This document shows positions 15,101 to 30,100 of a stretch of 64,000 nucleotides of DNA, in pieces. Source of the DNA: Sympetrum striolatum (lineage: Eukaryota; Arthropoda; Insecta; Odonata; Libellulidae). Within the stretch, counting starts at the first letter, position 1. Every line of letters starts with the position of its first letter. The stretch lies in the NCBI GenBank assembly GCA_947579665.1, contig OX388349.1, positions 70,932,841-70,996,840 on the forward strand. Reading direction: 5' to 3'. The notes below the pieces were generated by a model, which did not search any database, was not told the origin of the DNA, and worked only from the letters and a program-made list of their open reading frames with translations. Position numbers and translations under genes: made by a program.

Positions 15101-18100
15101 CTCCAAACTTGGATGTCCGTCTCTAGAGAAAACAATACATCAGATAGGAGTCGTTGATGAATATAAGACCACTTGAATTCTGGTATACGAAATGGAGGTC
15201 TTGTTGGACCAGGACTAAACATAGGTCTTGAAGAATTCTTTGAAAGAGATGATGATTTCTGTCTCTTGGACTCTAGATGGATAAAAAATATTTTTCATTA
15301 GCAAACAATGCTTTTAGTCTTTGAAAAGAATGGTTTAAAAGCACAGAGTTTATACTAATATCTAATTTATTAACCAAGTGAATTTATTTTACTTTATAAA
15401 TCAGATAACTATTTACATTAATAAGATATTTCACTGTACTATAGAGTGCATAGATTGGGAATTCAGTAAGAGAAAATTTTCTATTTAAGCCACCCAATTC
15501 AAAACACTGAATAAGATGTTTAATTTACTCCATATTATTATATAAATTCTAAATGTACATCTAGTAAACTTACCGAAATGAACTGGATCAACCTGTGTGG
15601 AGGTAGATGCACTGCGAGGCCTCTTCATCGGAGAGGACAGCTTCCTGGTTGATGCAGCCTCTGCACATTGAACTGTCTGCTTCCCAGTTACTTTATGGTC
15701 TCTATCTTCATCCTTCAACACTGCCTTCTCTACGTTCCTTCCCTCTGATGACTTACCTTCCACCTCTAGTCTGGCATTCTCTGCCTCTTCTCCCACTGAA
15801 ACCTTGCTTTTATCATCTACAGTTTCCTTGATTTCTTCCTTGCTAGCAGCCTCAGCCTCCATGTTTTTCTCCATCAAAGCCCTCTTTTCTTGAGCATCCT
15901 TTTCTACACTCCAGCACATCTCAACTCTTTCCTCTTGGATTCCATCAACACCTTCTTTTGAGCTTTCTTCATTATCCTTTGATTCCTCACCGTCCGTCAC
16001 TTTCGTTGAATCTCCATTCATGGTTACCTCAGTTTCTTCGCTTTTTTCAGACAGAGTGCTTTCTTCCAATTTTTTCATTTCTGCAGCAACAGCCTCTTTC
16101 TTCTCTTCTACTTTTGTAAGCTTTACGTCAATGCCATTGGCACTTTCAATCTCTGAGGTGATGGAAATTGAATCTGTCTTCTGTGATGGGATACTGTGGC
16201 TAGGTGAGGCAGCTCCATTTTCGCACACGTCTGGGGCTATGATCACATCCTTTTTGACTTCTGAAATATCCAATTCAATCTTTTCTAAAATTTCCTCATT
16301 GATGTGTTGAGCTTCCAAGCCTTCAACTTCTCTTTTGTCTACCTCCTCATCTTCTTTCTTCTCAATAGCCTTTTCAGTATCTTCCTTGCCTTCACCTGGA
16401 ATAACTTCCCTCTCACCCTTAATCTCATCCTGTGATATTTTTGTTTGTTTGTTGGCTTCTGAAGAAGATAGGTTCTTTTCTTCTTCACTATCACTATCCC
16501 TGATGCCGTTAGCTACCGGAATGGAGGGAGACAACTCCCCGACCTTATTCTCATGTTTGGGAGACAAGTCTGCTACTTCGTTTCCTTCTTTATCACTCTT
16601 GCTTACATCCTTTTCCATGCTTATAGATTCTTCAGCTTTCACCTGCTGGGCTCCATCTCCAGATCCTCTAATTTCATCAATATCACTAATATCCTCAATG
16701 ATCTCTGACTTAATTGGTGAACCAACTTCTACAGTTACAATATCATCGTTATCTTCCTTGTCGCTTGGGGAGCTAGCTTTTGGGTAGTGAGTAGGTGTTG
16801 CGTATCCTTCTGATGAGTCACTTCCCAAAACCTCTCTCTCCAGAGGAGGAGTCAAAAGCTCCAAGTCATCAGTGGATACATTACGACCAGAATCCTGAAG
16901 TGTGATGACTTCATTATCTGATTTCTCTCCTTCAAAGAGATCATGCGAGTTGAGAGAAGTGGTGTCAAGATTGATTTGCTCTTCTTCAGCTAGATTTTCC
17001 ACATTTGAACTGATTTCCAATTCTTCTGTTTTCTGCTCATCATTTGAAATAACTTCATCATCATGTTTTGCATCAGGAATGCTAGATTCATGAGATGACT
17101 CTGTAACAGCCACTGAAATTTCCTCCTCAGGCTTCCTATCAGCAGAAAGTTCATCTGGTTTTGGCAGAGAAGAAATTAGTTCAGGAACTTTATCAGAGTC
17201 TTTTTGCTCTACTGAACTATTGTCTCCTGAGCTTTCAGCAGCTGAGAGGTTCACCTTAATTGACGCACTGTCGGAGACAGTGCATGAACCAAGAACAGAG
17301 CCAGCAGGACTGTCAGTATCAGGCTCCACCACACTAGATATCTCAGGTGTTATTTGACCTGAAAGCACTTCTGGCTGAATGATATCAAGGCACTCGACAG
17401 ATCTGTCTGACTTCGCAGGTGTTGAAGGTGATGGAAGACGCTCCTGATCGGAAACTAATTTTTCAGCAGAAAAAGTCCTCTCGTCTATTTTACCCACAAG
17501 GGCCACTTCAGCATTGTCCGATGACTTGAGCATATTGTCAGAGGCACTGTTTTCAGCACTGAAAGGTTTGGGAGAAGGAGACAAATCAAGACCAGATTCA
17601 GAACTGGACTGAAGAGCCGTTACACTTTCCACTTCACTTATTGAACCTGCAGTCATGCTCTGGTCTACTTTGGTTGGCACTTCACAACTACACAGTTCAC
17701 TCAAAGGTTTCTCTGACTTAGTTTGATCGACAACCACAGTCTCTTCTGCGCCACCCACTTCACCTGCAGCTTCCACCTGGTGCCTCTCAACCCTCGTCTG
17801 CACTTCTGGTGTGACAACTTCTTGAACTTTTGGGGTGGCAGCCACTTCCTCCTCTGCATCTTCGCCATCCTCATTCTGAGACCCGTATGCAATTGCGCCT
17901 TGCTGCTGTTGCTGAGGTCTTTGTTGGTATGTGTGAGCATGCTGATCCCATCCAGATATGGTGCTTATGGGACGCTGCTGGCGAACAGCAGGATCGGTGA
18001 TATTGTCAGAACGATGGCGCTCATAATGCTCATACATCTGAGCAAATTGAAGTTTAAACTCTTCATAGGATACCTGTGAAATTATTAGATCAGAAATTAA

Positions 18101-21100
18101 AGATAACGTTCAAAAAGACCAGCCATGTAAAAAATTCCTACCATTCAAATGACAAAAAATGCCTAATGATACAATAAGCACACATATTCCTACCAACAAG
18201 CATGTTGAAATTTCTGTACCTACAAACGTAAGAGGAACCAATAAATACTATGTAATTAACCACTTAAAAACTTTATAATAAATGGCTAGTTTAAAGTATC
18301 TAATATCTTTGGGACACGTTTGGCTTTTGATTTACGCACATGCCACAACAATCCCTTGCTCGCATCAGGAGAATACAAAACCCAATGTGCCTAGAGATAT
18401 CTTTCTAATTGAAGCCTACAACATTAATAAAAATATACTAAAATACAAAACCACAAAATTCTTACAAGGAAGTTATCAAATAGTCTAAATTACATTCTAC
18501 CAATCTAAAACACATTCCTGCAGTATATTATGGACTCCAATATAAACTCTCAACTTACACACATGACAGATTTGCAGGCATTACAATAGTTTCCCGAGTT
18601 ATGCTCTTTTCTATGCATGTATTAATGCATGCACATCAAGGCTTGTTTTTATTTACTTTTCCAAACACCCAATAGAGGTCACTGGAATACAAGGGCCTTA
18701 AAATACACACTTTCAACCTACTCTTTGAAAATGAAAAGAAAAATGGCATGGAAATATAAAATGAATGCATGTTGCTCCTACCTCCTAAAAGACTTTGAGG
18801 GCATGAAAGTTAATCATGGGATAGGAATACATCAGTGTTTGATCTCCCTTCAGGTCACTACAACAGTTTTTCCCAATTACAGTTTAACAAATTTTTGTAA
18901 CAATTACTTATGAATACAGGTGGAAAGAAAATATCTCCAAGCATCAACTGAAATCAAATCCAATCTGTAATTAAGAAATTCAACATGTTCACTTAAATTA
19001 AAATGATAATTCAAGAAAAGCTATTTATAAGATACAAAAATTTAAGTGTTTATGGAAATTTCAAGAAATTATAGGTTAAAAATACCATTACATTATTTAT
19101 ATTCAAAATGGAGAACTAGAGAAAAACAATTAAAGAGTGAGTCATAATGGTGATCACATTTATCTAAGAATACGTTAAAAATGGGAAATTGGATATGCTA
19201 AAGGCTCTCTGCAATGCCATACATTTAGCATACAAAGATTAAAAGTATGTGCCAGTGTGAAGACAGTCTCTTACCTTAGAATGCACAATAGCCAACGTAT
19301 CCACCCAAACTCTCCAACCTCCATATTCATGCTTAATTGCATGGTGCAGCAACATTCTGAACAGAGAGTATACCATATCTGATATTTTCTGCTCTTCTGT
19401 ATTTTTCGGATGAATGTAAGCCATGGCTATGAGCCATTCCTGTGAATAAACAAATTTTAAATTGTTTAATGTTGGTTTATTCAGGCAAGTTTCATGTTTA
19501 TCATAAAAGATTTTGACTGAAATAAAATATCTCTGATTTACAAAATTCGCCCATTCAAAATAGTTTATAAAGAGGAGAATAGGTAAATAGGAAAATTACT
19601 TTAAGAAAACAATGAAGGGATTCATAAACAGTTATATTTTACGTTTTTTAACTCATTGAAGAATGAGCATCATATTTCTAACACACTGTAAATTCTAAAG
19701 GGAAATAAATATACATAAAAGCATGTAAAAATACATTAATATAATTAACTATCACACAAAAACATACACTGATTCATTTGTAACGCAAAGATGCGTAAAA
19801 TCTATTTGGTAACTTTTTGAAAATTATGTGTAGTAAAAAAATACACAATACTTTTGAAGTAATAAATACAATACCATAAGTAAATAATAAATAAGAATAA
19901 ACCTGGCTCGCATCCAATCCACTGTAAAATATGAGGACTTACATACAGTAGTACCTTGGAATCCACAGATACTCTCAATGCTAAATATTTAAGTCCTTAG
20001 AATGACATAAAGTAATATAAAACTTTTTTGTATCAATCTCTGTTCTAATCTTTTCTGTTATCATACCTGCCATACAGACATCTGAAGTACTGTTCTACGA
20101 TTTTCTCTATTGTTGTTACAAAGAAGAGTCATGTCAGACAGGAATAGCTTCTTGACATCAAGCAATTGCTCAGTTTGCTTAGATTGGCGTATCAAAGTAG
20201 CAACCACTTTCAGAATCACTGAAAATTATTGAAAATATAGTTAAAACATGGCATCTCTTGAAAAGCAATAATAATAATAGATATTCATAAATTCAATATA
20301 TTTACTTGGATTTTCCAGTCGGAAGTGTGATTCAGGCTCCGGATGTCTTGTGTACAATATCTGCTGGCTGATATGCTCAGTCATGATCTGGAAAAGAGAA
20401 AATGATGAAGAAGATGGGAATTGAGGTTAGTCACTGTAAATTCATAGTGCATGGGTTAATTTTAAATGCATTTTGTCACGTGAGATGAATAAACAAATAA
20501 CATACATCAAATGGTGATAATATAAAAGTATAAACTGAAAATATTATTACTCCAAGGATAAAAGATATATAAATATGAAAGACAGTCTATGTATAAAGAA
20601 TGGTCAGAAGGTTTATTTCCATTAGGAAGATTTACTTATATTTCTTGCATAAGATGACATATCTAATAATTTTTGGAAGTTAAATCATTACAAATAAACA
20701 AAAGATACAGACAGTATATGTTCAGTACTGGCATCTTTGATATATTTAATGCATGACTTCTATTATCATGATTGGAAGGCTTTCTTTTTGAAGGAAAAAT
20801 AATTTAGAGTAGATAAACTTTGAAGGTTTAATGAATATTTGTAATGAAAGGAAAGATTTAGATAATTTGATTAGAAAGCTTTAGTAAGATTAGCTAGATA
20901 GCTTTGAAGGAACAGCTAATAGAAGGGATATAAAGAAAGATACTCACCTCATAAAGAACATTGTATGTTGGAAGGGATAAGGTTTCTTCATTCAGAAGAA
21001 GTCTCTCAGCCAAAAGAGTGTACAAGTTGTGTGGACTCATTACATCATACTTTCTCCTGAAATATACGTTCACTACTAAAGTGGGAGTAATACTTTAAAC

Positions 21101-24100
21101 AAATTATATTACATTAGTCAGTAAAGTTTGCATACCATGAGAGGGCAAATTAGACAATACTCTACTAAATACAATAATCAGGTAATAGTAATAGCAGTTT
21201 AAAATAGATTTTATAATAGCAAATAATAATTAGTTCCCCAAAGGTGAATAGAATTTAATTGAAAACAGAGGCACAAATAAGTAATTCTAAACTCAAACTG
21301 AGAAAATCTTCTTTGGAAGCTGAAAAGAACACTAAAAATTAATGCTTGAATATAATACTTTAGCATGTATATTTTATATATTACTTTAATTTTTATAAGT
21401 AGTATATTTTTATGTAATATTATTAGTTTAGTATTCTTTGCAATGAAAATTACAAACGCTCAAATCTATCATAGAATGATGACTTGTTCAAAGTATTCAG
21501 AGTACATTTATTTGCTCCTAATCGCATTGCAACATACTATGTAAGCAAAAATAAATTTATAGAATATTTCAATGTATAGAGGGTTTTGAATCAGCAGCAA
21601 TGATATTCATAGCAAAATTCAAATTCAATTGCAAAATTGGTGAATATAATGGATATATAGGATAGAAACTAACTTCTGTACCATAATGAATATCTTCTAA
21701 ATAAGCTTATATACTGACTTGTGAGTACTACGGCTGAGGAAGAATCCCAAGAGTTTCAGAGCTTGTAACCGGATCAATTGACTCTCAGCAGCAAGCAATT
21801 TGAAAATAGTTCGAACTCCTTGCTTGACATCAAAGGCTGGAACCATGGAAGAGGGATGCTCAGACATCAATGAAATTAACATCTGAAGTACATCGTGGAG
21901 GTTTTCATCCTGAAAAATACAAAAGATAATTTAATCATAAAAGGAAATAAAGTTTATTATACCACATCAATTTTATACTGAAATTTCTTTGCAATATAAG
22001 TATGAGTAGAGCAAGAAAAGATTACAGAAAAAATGTTATTAGAATATATACTAATTGAGGAAGTAAGAGAAGAAAAATCTACACCAACAATAATCCTCCC
22101 AAAGCCTTATCGAAGTACCCTATATCCTTTACTAATACATACAGGTGGTTTTGGATGTAGCGAATAAATACTCCATAGGCTACCTTTTCGAATGCAGCAG
22201 GGAGAGTAGACAATTTCATCTTGATATAAATAAACTCAATGCAAAGTTTCCAAAACCATTATTTAATTACTAATCTAAAATTTACACAAATGGTACATTT
22301 TGTTTTAAAATAATAACACATTTCAAAATACTAAATCAGCCCAAGTTATGTTAGCTATTTTCAGTATGAAATAAATATAATCAAAATTCTTGGCTAAATT
22401 TGTAACAGACTTCATGTAATATCAAGAAAATTTGGCAGATCATAAAATGGCAACTCAAAAGCAAAAATTTTAATTTTATCAATAATAACTATACAATTTA
22501 TTTGAATACACTTACTTCATGCATTGTTGTCAAGTAGTTAAGAATACTTTGCAATTCATCATCTTTAACTCCATTTCCAATCATTATCAGCTGCTTCAAG
22601 AAGAGAAGAATATAAGCCCTGATGGAAAGTATATCCTTTTGTGGAGGTCTTGGCCCATCTGTATTATTGTAAACAAATAATTCAAACATGTTAGTATATC
22701 AGTCAAAAGAGTAAAACTTACTGTTTGTATTGTAATGTATGCTAATGAGAAGATATTTCAAGATTTAATAAATTCTGGTCTTCAGAATGTCTTAAGTTGT
22801 GATAAAATTTCTCATTATTTCTTAAGGACTTTTATCGGTGAGTGCAAAGAGGCAATACTAAACTTCCGGACAAACAAATGAGCTTCCAGTAATGTTAACT
22901 TAGTCATAATAACATTGTCACATCATACATTAACACTTCTATCATTGTGTTGAAACTTCTGAGTGAATGAATACTTCATGGAATGCCATGTTACTAGATT
23001 TCTCGGAATGTTGTTATGAGAGTACTTTTGAGAGACACTTCAGTGACCTTCTTTCAGCCACAGTACAAGAATCAAGGTTGATAAGTATGCCTACAGCAAG
23101 AAACTATGAAAAACAAAAGATGACCTTACCGATTCCCTTAGGTGTTATCCCACTCTTGTGCCTTGGATTGACGACCCAGTAGTAGTACTTCAAGGTGTGC
23201 ATGGTCTGGAGCACAGTTGAGATGCGTCTCACGTTGGAGTAGATCTGAGTGTCCGAGAGGAATTCTGCTGCTAGATAGGAGTAAAGTCGTGCCTGAACGG
23301 GCACTGGGGTGTAGATCCACAAGGCAGGATTGAAGAGCACATGATCTAGAAGCTGCCACGTGAGGAATGAAAAGCAGAACAACTGTGTACCAGTCGGGGG
23401 CAGTGTCACGTTCCCACATGGGAGGGAGGGTGTCGGCCCTATCGCCACCCTCCCTAGCACCACCATGTGGGAGACCTGCCCCTAGCGGGATTCATTTTCA
23501 GGACCAACATCATCACAAAGTCAACGGTCTTATGCAAAATTTTAAAGAAAATTAATGGTCCCAAAAGAAATACAATTGAAAATTAATCCAAACAAAGGAC
23601 AGAAATGTTAATACCAAAATTATTATTTTAAATATGAGCTAAATAAATTTTTAAAACTTTCGCAATAAAAATACTGAATGTACATTTAAATCATGATAAT
23701 GAATGATAAAAACTATAACTTGAAAACTGTAAAATATTTTCCCCAATTAAAGAAAATAGACAATGAAATAGAATTTGAAAAAATCAGGACACTGATAATT
23801 TTGAAAATTCAAAGATACGTTAATAATATCTGAGAAAATCATTTTTAAAAAAATTTGAAATTAAAATTAATTTACTGCTAGAAAAATTAAAAGGCCAGGA
23901 GAGAAAAATTTTATTAGCAGTGTTCCAAGCTCAACTTCATGCATGTGAAGTGCAAAATTTACTGACTTGTTTGCAGTTTCTTGACTGAATGATAAATATG
24001 AGAAAGTGACATTATATTATAGAAATTGATAATAGTAATTCACAATGAGATTTTGTTGTTTTGTTGTTAATTAATTGAAATTCATTTATAATGGGTAACA

Positions 24101-27100
24101 TAAATGGTTTGTGAAGGATCAAATTATATTTATTGCAGTTACTTTATAAACTGCTTTTAAGTAAGTGATTGTAAGCATTCAGTCACAAGATTTTTGAAGA
24201 GCAATGTGCAATATAACAAAGCAAGTACAGCTGGAGTGATGGATAATTTCTATTAAAACATTGAATGTGTGCTTTGAGGAAATGATTCCAGAATCTCACA
24301 TAATAGTAAACTAAAATTCAACGCAATTGCAGCCAAATATCACATTCAGCTTTAAAAACAGAATATTTGAAATATCTTGAATCTTCAATAAAGATAATAA
24401 AAAATATATCTTTAAATCCGATGATAAAAATTAAAAACTGAGAAAAATCATAGATGGAATATATAAGTAATATTATTAATTATATTGAAAATGAAAAATA
24501 ATGTTAGTGAACAATTTGTGACATATCAAAATTTACTTCAGTGATATTGAGATTTAATTGCAGCAATCAGCACAACATGCATGTAGTTGAGTGAGATAAG
24601 TGGGCATGCTTAGTCAAAAATATTTTTTCATAGCTTCGCTATGTTTTTATTCATCCAATTCATGCAGATATCAAATGCACATTCAATAGGAAATTTTTTA
24701 TTAGAAATGTTAAATGAAACATAACTGAATATGATGGGCATATCAGGATAGTTAAGTCTTGAAAGGGAAGATTCTGAGGATGGCTTTAGAAAAGTAGCTA
24801 TTTAGGACTGACGATGACAAATCTTCTAAATATTCACCTGCTTCAAAAGAAGATCACTGTTGCTGCTGAGACAAGTTACCAAATACTTGGTCAAACCAAG
24901 GAATGACGTTAAGACCTCTGTTGTCAGATGTTCTCTTGAAGCCCTCTGGAGAACATGGCTAATGACTAGGAAACCTCTGTTCTGAATCATGTGCTGCTGT
25001 ACTGTTTGTGAACTTTCAACCAATTCACAAATGAAGCACAGGAGCTTGGAACTTAATAAGAGAAAAGGAAAAATTAAGTATTTTGGTTTATTACATCTTA
25101 GAAAACAACATAGGTAATAAAAAAATGTGAGATGGACCATGTGGACTTCATGCAATAATGAAATATCAAAATGTACATTCAACTCTGTCTCATGATCTTA
25201 AAATATACAGCAACTTTTATGTTAAATATTCTACAGAATTTAAGTTTCCACAACAATAAATATTTATTTCGATAATTAATATTTACCACAACGAGGGGTC
25301 TCTTTTGGAGTCGGTTGCACCAGCTGCAGCTTCGTAGGGCAAATCAAGTTGAGAAAACAGGGGAAAGAGGACCTGAATTCCCCCTATAGAGTTCAGAGTG
25401 CTGTGAATGGAATGCGTCATCACTGCTTTCACATCCTAAAATAACCAGAAAGATTAAATTTATTTTCCTGCTATGTATGTAACAAGTTTTGATCTAAGAA
25501 ATTAAAAGTGTCATTGTAACAACCACTCTGTTTTTATCCTTACCTGCAACATCAACGCATGGGGAGTGTGAACAAAGTATGATACATTTCCTTTTGGAGC
25601 AGACTGCAAACATAGTTGCCCATCGGTGGCCACTGGATTGTACATAAATACTATTGTACTTGACAACTTTCCATCGTATAGCACCTAAAATAAATGAACA
25701 TTTCTCAATGAAAATCCAATATAAAAAATAAATAATGATAATTACTCATTGATAAATCTGAAATAAAGTTTCCTACAAATGATGGCGCCATTACATTCAT
25801 GCGAAGTAAAATAAAACAGCTTCAAAAGATGAGTACGAAGATTACTTAAAACTTGCATACCAAATAATTTTGGTAACTTAATACAAATAAATCAAATTTA
25901 CTTCATAAAAGTTGAGAAACTAACATCAAAGGCATTCAATCTTTTTGATGAAAAGAATGGTTCTATCAATATAAAATAAGACAAGGTCTAAACAAAAATT
26001 AACTACCAAATATGTAATAAGGATAACTATGTCAACCAAAATAACAAATATGTTCTAGACAGAAAGTTTCGTTCCCAAAAAATATAAATTAATACAGCAT
26101 TCCAAAGCTAAAAAGTATTCTACCAAAAAATACATATTGCATACTATTATTCAAACTTTCAGTGAAAATAAAAATACCCTAGGTAAACAACTAAAACTAA
26201 ATAAACTCTCATCTACAGTGAAAATTAAAAGGAATCAAACTAGAAATGCAAAAATATACTGAAACTAATTAGATGAAAATTCAAAAATGAAGAACAGATG
26301 CCTGATGATACATTGATTGCATTGCAACGATTCAACAGATCAATTGCATTGATGATGCATGGATGTATTCCTGTGGAGGAAACATGTTTACTCTAAGAAT
26401 AATAAACAAGCCAAAAAAAGCTTACAGGCGCCAACTTTTGCTCCGTCATGCATTGCTCTGGTGGTTCACTCACCCTTTTGTGATTATCAGGTAGGTTCAA
26501 GTTGCACTCATTATCAAAGCGAAATTGACTCTGCAGCAGGAAAATAAATGCACATATATTAATTAATTATAACATTAGAGAGCACATTCCTTATAAGAAT
26601 GATATTGAAAATTTCCTTCAAGGATGTACACCACAATATTAACAGAGATAAAATCTTGATAATTCTGTAATAGAGACTAAAAAATTGATTTTATAAAACT
26701 GAAACCAACCTCATATTTAGTTATCTTTAGATTCATTGAAAACTTAGAAACGATCATAAATAAAAAAGAGATAAAAATTTTTTTAAACTCTTTAATTGGA
26801 TTTTTTTAGCATGAAATTCTCAGATATACTGCCATCATACTCCAATCATGCATACTTTCAATCTACCGTTTTAATCGTAGAGGCTTAGTGGACACCCGGG
26901 TAGCCGAGAGGGCAACGCGTTCGGCTACTTCGACAGGATTGGTCTTGGGTTCGATTCCCGGTGGGAGCCAATGTTTTAGGAAGAGCATCCGGCCGTAAAT
27001 AACACTGCCAAATCACGCTTCAACTTTCCCATCAACCACCAAAATCGTCAATCGACCCCATGAGTGTTGGGAATTGATACTTTTAATTGTGAACTATTAT

Positions 27101-30100
27101 TTTTGTAATTAAAACTTACGTACGACCAATTTTTATCGCTCTTTATCAAGTTTAACTTTAGCCTTCCAAATATATTTGCTAGTACAGAAGTCTCACTTAT
27201 TTCGCAATAATTTTTGCCACGAAGAATAAAGAATTACATAAAATAGAGTATAGAAAAAAAGTCTGTCAAAAGTTTCTAATCGCCAATTTTTTCTAACACG
27301 GAATGTTGTGCACAGTAATGATAAGAGAAACTAAACTACAGAATGAGTAAGGGAGTCCTAGATTGGATATTATTATATATCACTTCAAGTGTATAACGGT
27401 AAGATAATAGATTTAGACTGCTAAATATAAGCTAAATATGTATAACAAAAGGAACAAAATTACAAAGATGACGAAATGAAATTACGAACGTAGTAACCCG
27501 TGTATAGCTGACATAAAGTCAGTAATATTTTTTAGTTCACAACTCGGGCGTACGTCAGAGAGAATTTCTGTCGCAATAATAGAGCACGGATTAACTTTTA
27601 CGAGGCACGTGAGCGCACGTACTACACGGGAAGAAAACGTTCCGCGAACATTACTTCTCAAGAATTAGGAGAATTGTCAGTTGGGGAGGGACTCAATTAA
27701 CAATTTTTATTATAACTGACTGGCCTTATAGGCTTAAAATCAACAAAATCTGAAATAAAAACGAATTAATATTTAGCATTCTAATTTCAAACGATAATAT
27801 ATAGTGTTTACTCGAAAAAAGAAAATTTAAAAATTTTGATCAATAAAATCTATTCTGAACAAAGTTGAGCATGAAATGAAACATTTTTTAAAGAATAAAA
27901 AAAAATTCTAAATTTTTAAATTTTGACAGAAAAATGTAAAATATATAAATAATTTACAGAAAAATAAATTTTGCCAATATTATGAAATAATTCGAATTAT
28001 TCAAGATAAAAACAGAGGAAATTGGTAAAATCGTTTCATGAATATTGGTCACAAGGAATTATAACATTACTTACCTTATATCCAGGACCTAATCTATGCA
28101 TTGCACATATCTGATGAGTAGTTAGAGCTTCACTAAACAAGTATATAGCAGACATTTGTCCACAAAAAACTCTTTCCTCGTCAACTTCAGGAGTGGCTCC
28201 GATGTAACACTTATCAAAAGGCTTGAAATAATAAATAGAGAGTATAAGTTGTGAAATATTAAATAAACTCAATTCCGATAAAAATAGGAAATTCGATCAA
28301 TCTGAAATACCTCATTTGTTGAAACAAACCACGCCATTTCAGTACTGGAAGCTAACTGCCCATTCACGAAACATTTGATTTCGCTCTTTGTCCATCTGTT
28401 ATAGATGTAAACTATAGCTATCATGTACCACTGAAAATAATTGAAAGGAAACTCAGTTAATTGTGCGCTTTTAAATACAAAATTTTAAGAAAACAAATTT
28501 CGAAATTCACTCACCTTCCGAGGTTGGAATTCATATTTGACGCAATGCTGAAAACCTTTCCCTTTAATTTTCATAGATGTTAACACGAGGCAGTTTCCAA
28601 CAAAATGAGCTGAGTAACCGACACCTTTACCAGTTTTGAAACTGAAAAAGGGAAAAAAGACGTGATTGGAAACGAATAAAATACGTAGCAGGAGAAAATT
28701 AAACTATTTAATTAAGCATTAATGATATTTTACCAATAGAGGTACGGTTTTTCCCTCTCGATATTCACTGAGTTGATGGGGTCCAGTCGAAACCAAGTGG
28801 TAAATGTGAACCCATTCTCATAGGGCCATTTTGCTAAAGGAGGTAATACAACAGCCTGTAAAGGAAATGTCAATTAATAACCATTTATTTATAAGAAAAG
28901 CGAAACAACGAATATTATGGTTTATCAAGGTGTTTTCTAAAACCTATACACATAAATAAATTGATCATTGGGGTGCAATGTAAGTGCAGTTGTGAAAAGC
29001 TGAAGTGAAAGTTCCTTGATAATTTGCATATTATTTATAATGGACCTAAATATCAAATATAAATATGATAGATTAACCCTTTTTCAGGTGTTGACCTAAA
29101 GATTTTATAAAGGAAATTCAGCAATATCAAGCGTAAAAATAAATATTCGAACTTAAAACTTTCAAATGCTACCGGGAAAATATTTGGGTCACTCTCCATA
29201 AGATACATCTAGTTCTTCTATTTCGATTTCTTTGCATACAAAAATTGAATTCGCCGATAAGGAAGATTCCCTTTCAGCAGCTGACAATAAGATAGATAAG
29301 GCGCTGAGTAAGACATTTATGTAAATTAGCGGAGATGGCCCATTAGCATCTCCAGCTTTTGGACACGAGGAGAAAGTCGTAAATTTAGCTACTGATCCGG
29401 CAATCTACTTACGGAGCCTTTCCTTCCAGGGAAACTGAAGAAGACGTCTGGTCCATTACGGTGAGGCATTTGACGAAGTACATTCAATAGCTTCGGTGAA
29501 TGCCTCGGCTGGAATGAAGGGAAGTGATATTTAGAGCTTCGCATTTAAGTTTGGAAGTCTAGAGGTGCTACGGAACAAGGAACTTACCCATTTGCCGTTG
29601 ACAGCCTTCATTGTGCCAAACAAAAGCTTCAGTTCTTTCACTGTAATACTGTAGCTCGCAAGTACTCCGAGCATTTCAATGAGGAGATCTGGAAAAAAGA
29701 TCGACCGGCATGAAGAATCCATCTCGTTGCACACAGAATGGCTTAAATTGCACACGATCAACATATCAATTGCATATCACATTGCTTCTTATGGTAGTAA
29801 TACGTTGCAACAAAAAAAATTAAGATATACTAAAATGGCAGTACATACTAACATGCAAGAGTATATATATCAACGATATAAATATACGCCATGAAGAAAA
29901 TAAGGAGTGAGCCGTTTTCTGCTGTTTCCGCAAATGTACGCGTGATCATTTCTTGAAACCAAAAACGTGATTGCCCTCAAAAGCCAGATGCACAAAACTC
30001 AACACATAAAACGTAACTTCAAAAGCGAAATCACTTCACAGGCTTACGTAAAATGTATTAGTTTGGGATCAAACACAGCATATTTCTTTCAAAAGTAGCA

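Larger units (their letters stand above)
12780..15573. other. Nbea introns between exons 20 and 25
   Basis: Short AT-rich introns at 12780-12994, 13103-13630, 13784-14397, 14578-14851, 15006-15097 and 15273-15573. A small GCATG-type repeat lies near 14700. Nothing else recognisable. Confidence 0.55.
19440..23129. other. Nbea introns between exons 12 and 18
   Basis: AT-rich introns at 19440-20066, 20219-20305, 20388-20947, 21057-21718, 21910-22515 and 22659-23129. The segment 22090-22230 is less AT-rich than its surroundings and could be an old repeat, but I could not name it. Confidence 0.5.

Noticed and set aside
26891..26970. Functional tRNA gene
   Set aside because: Good boxes, but followed by a SINE-like body, and no clean cloverleaf acceptor stem is seen.
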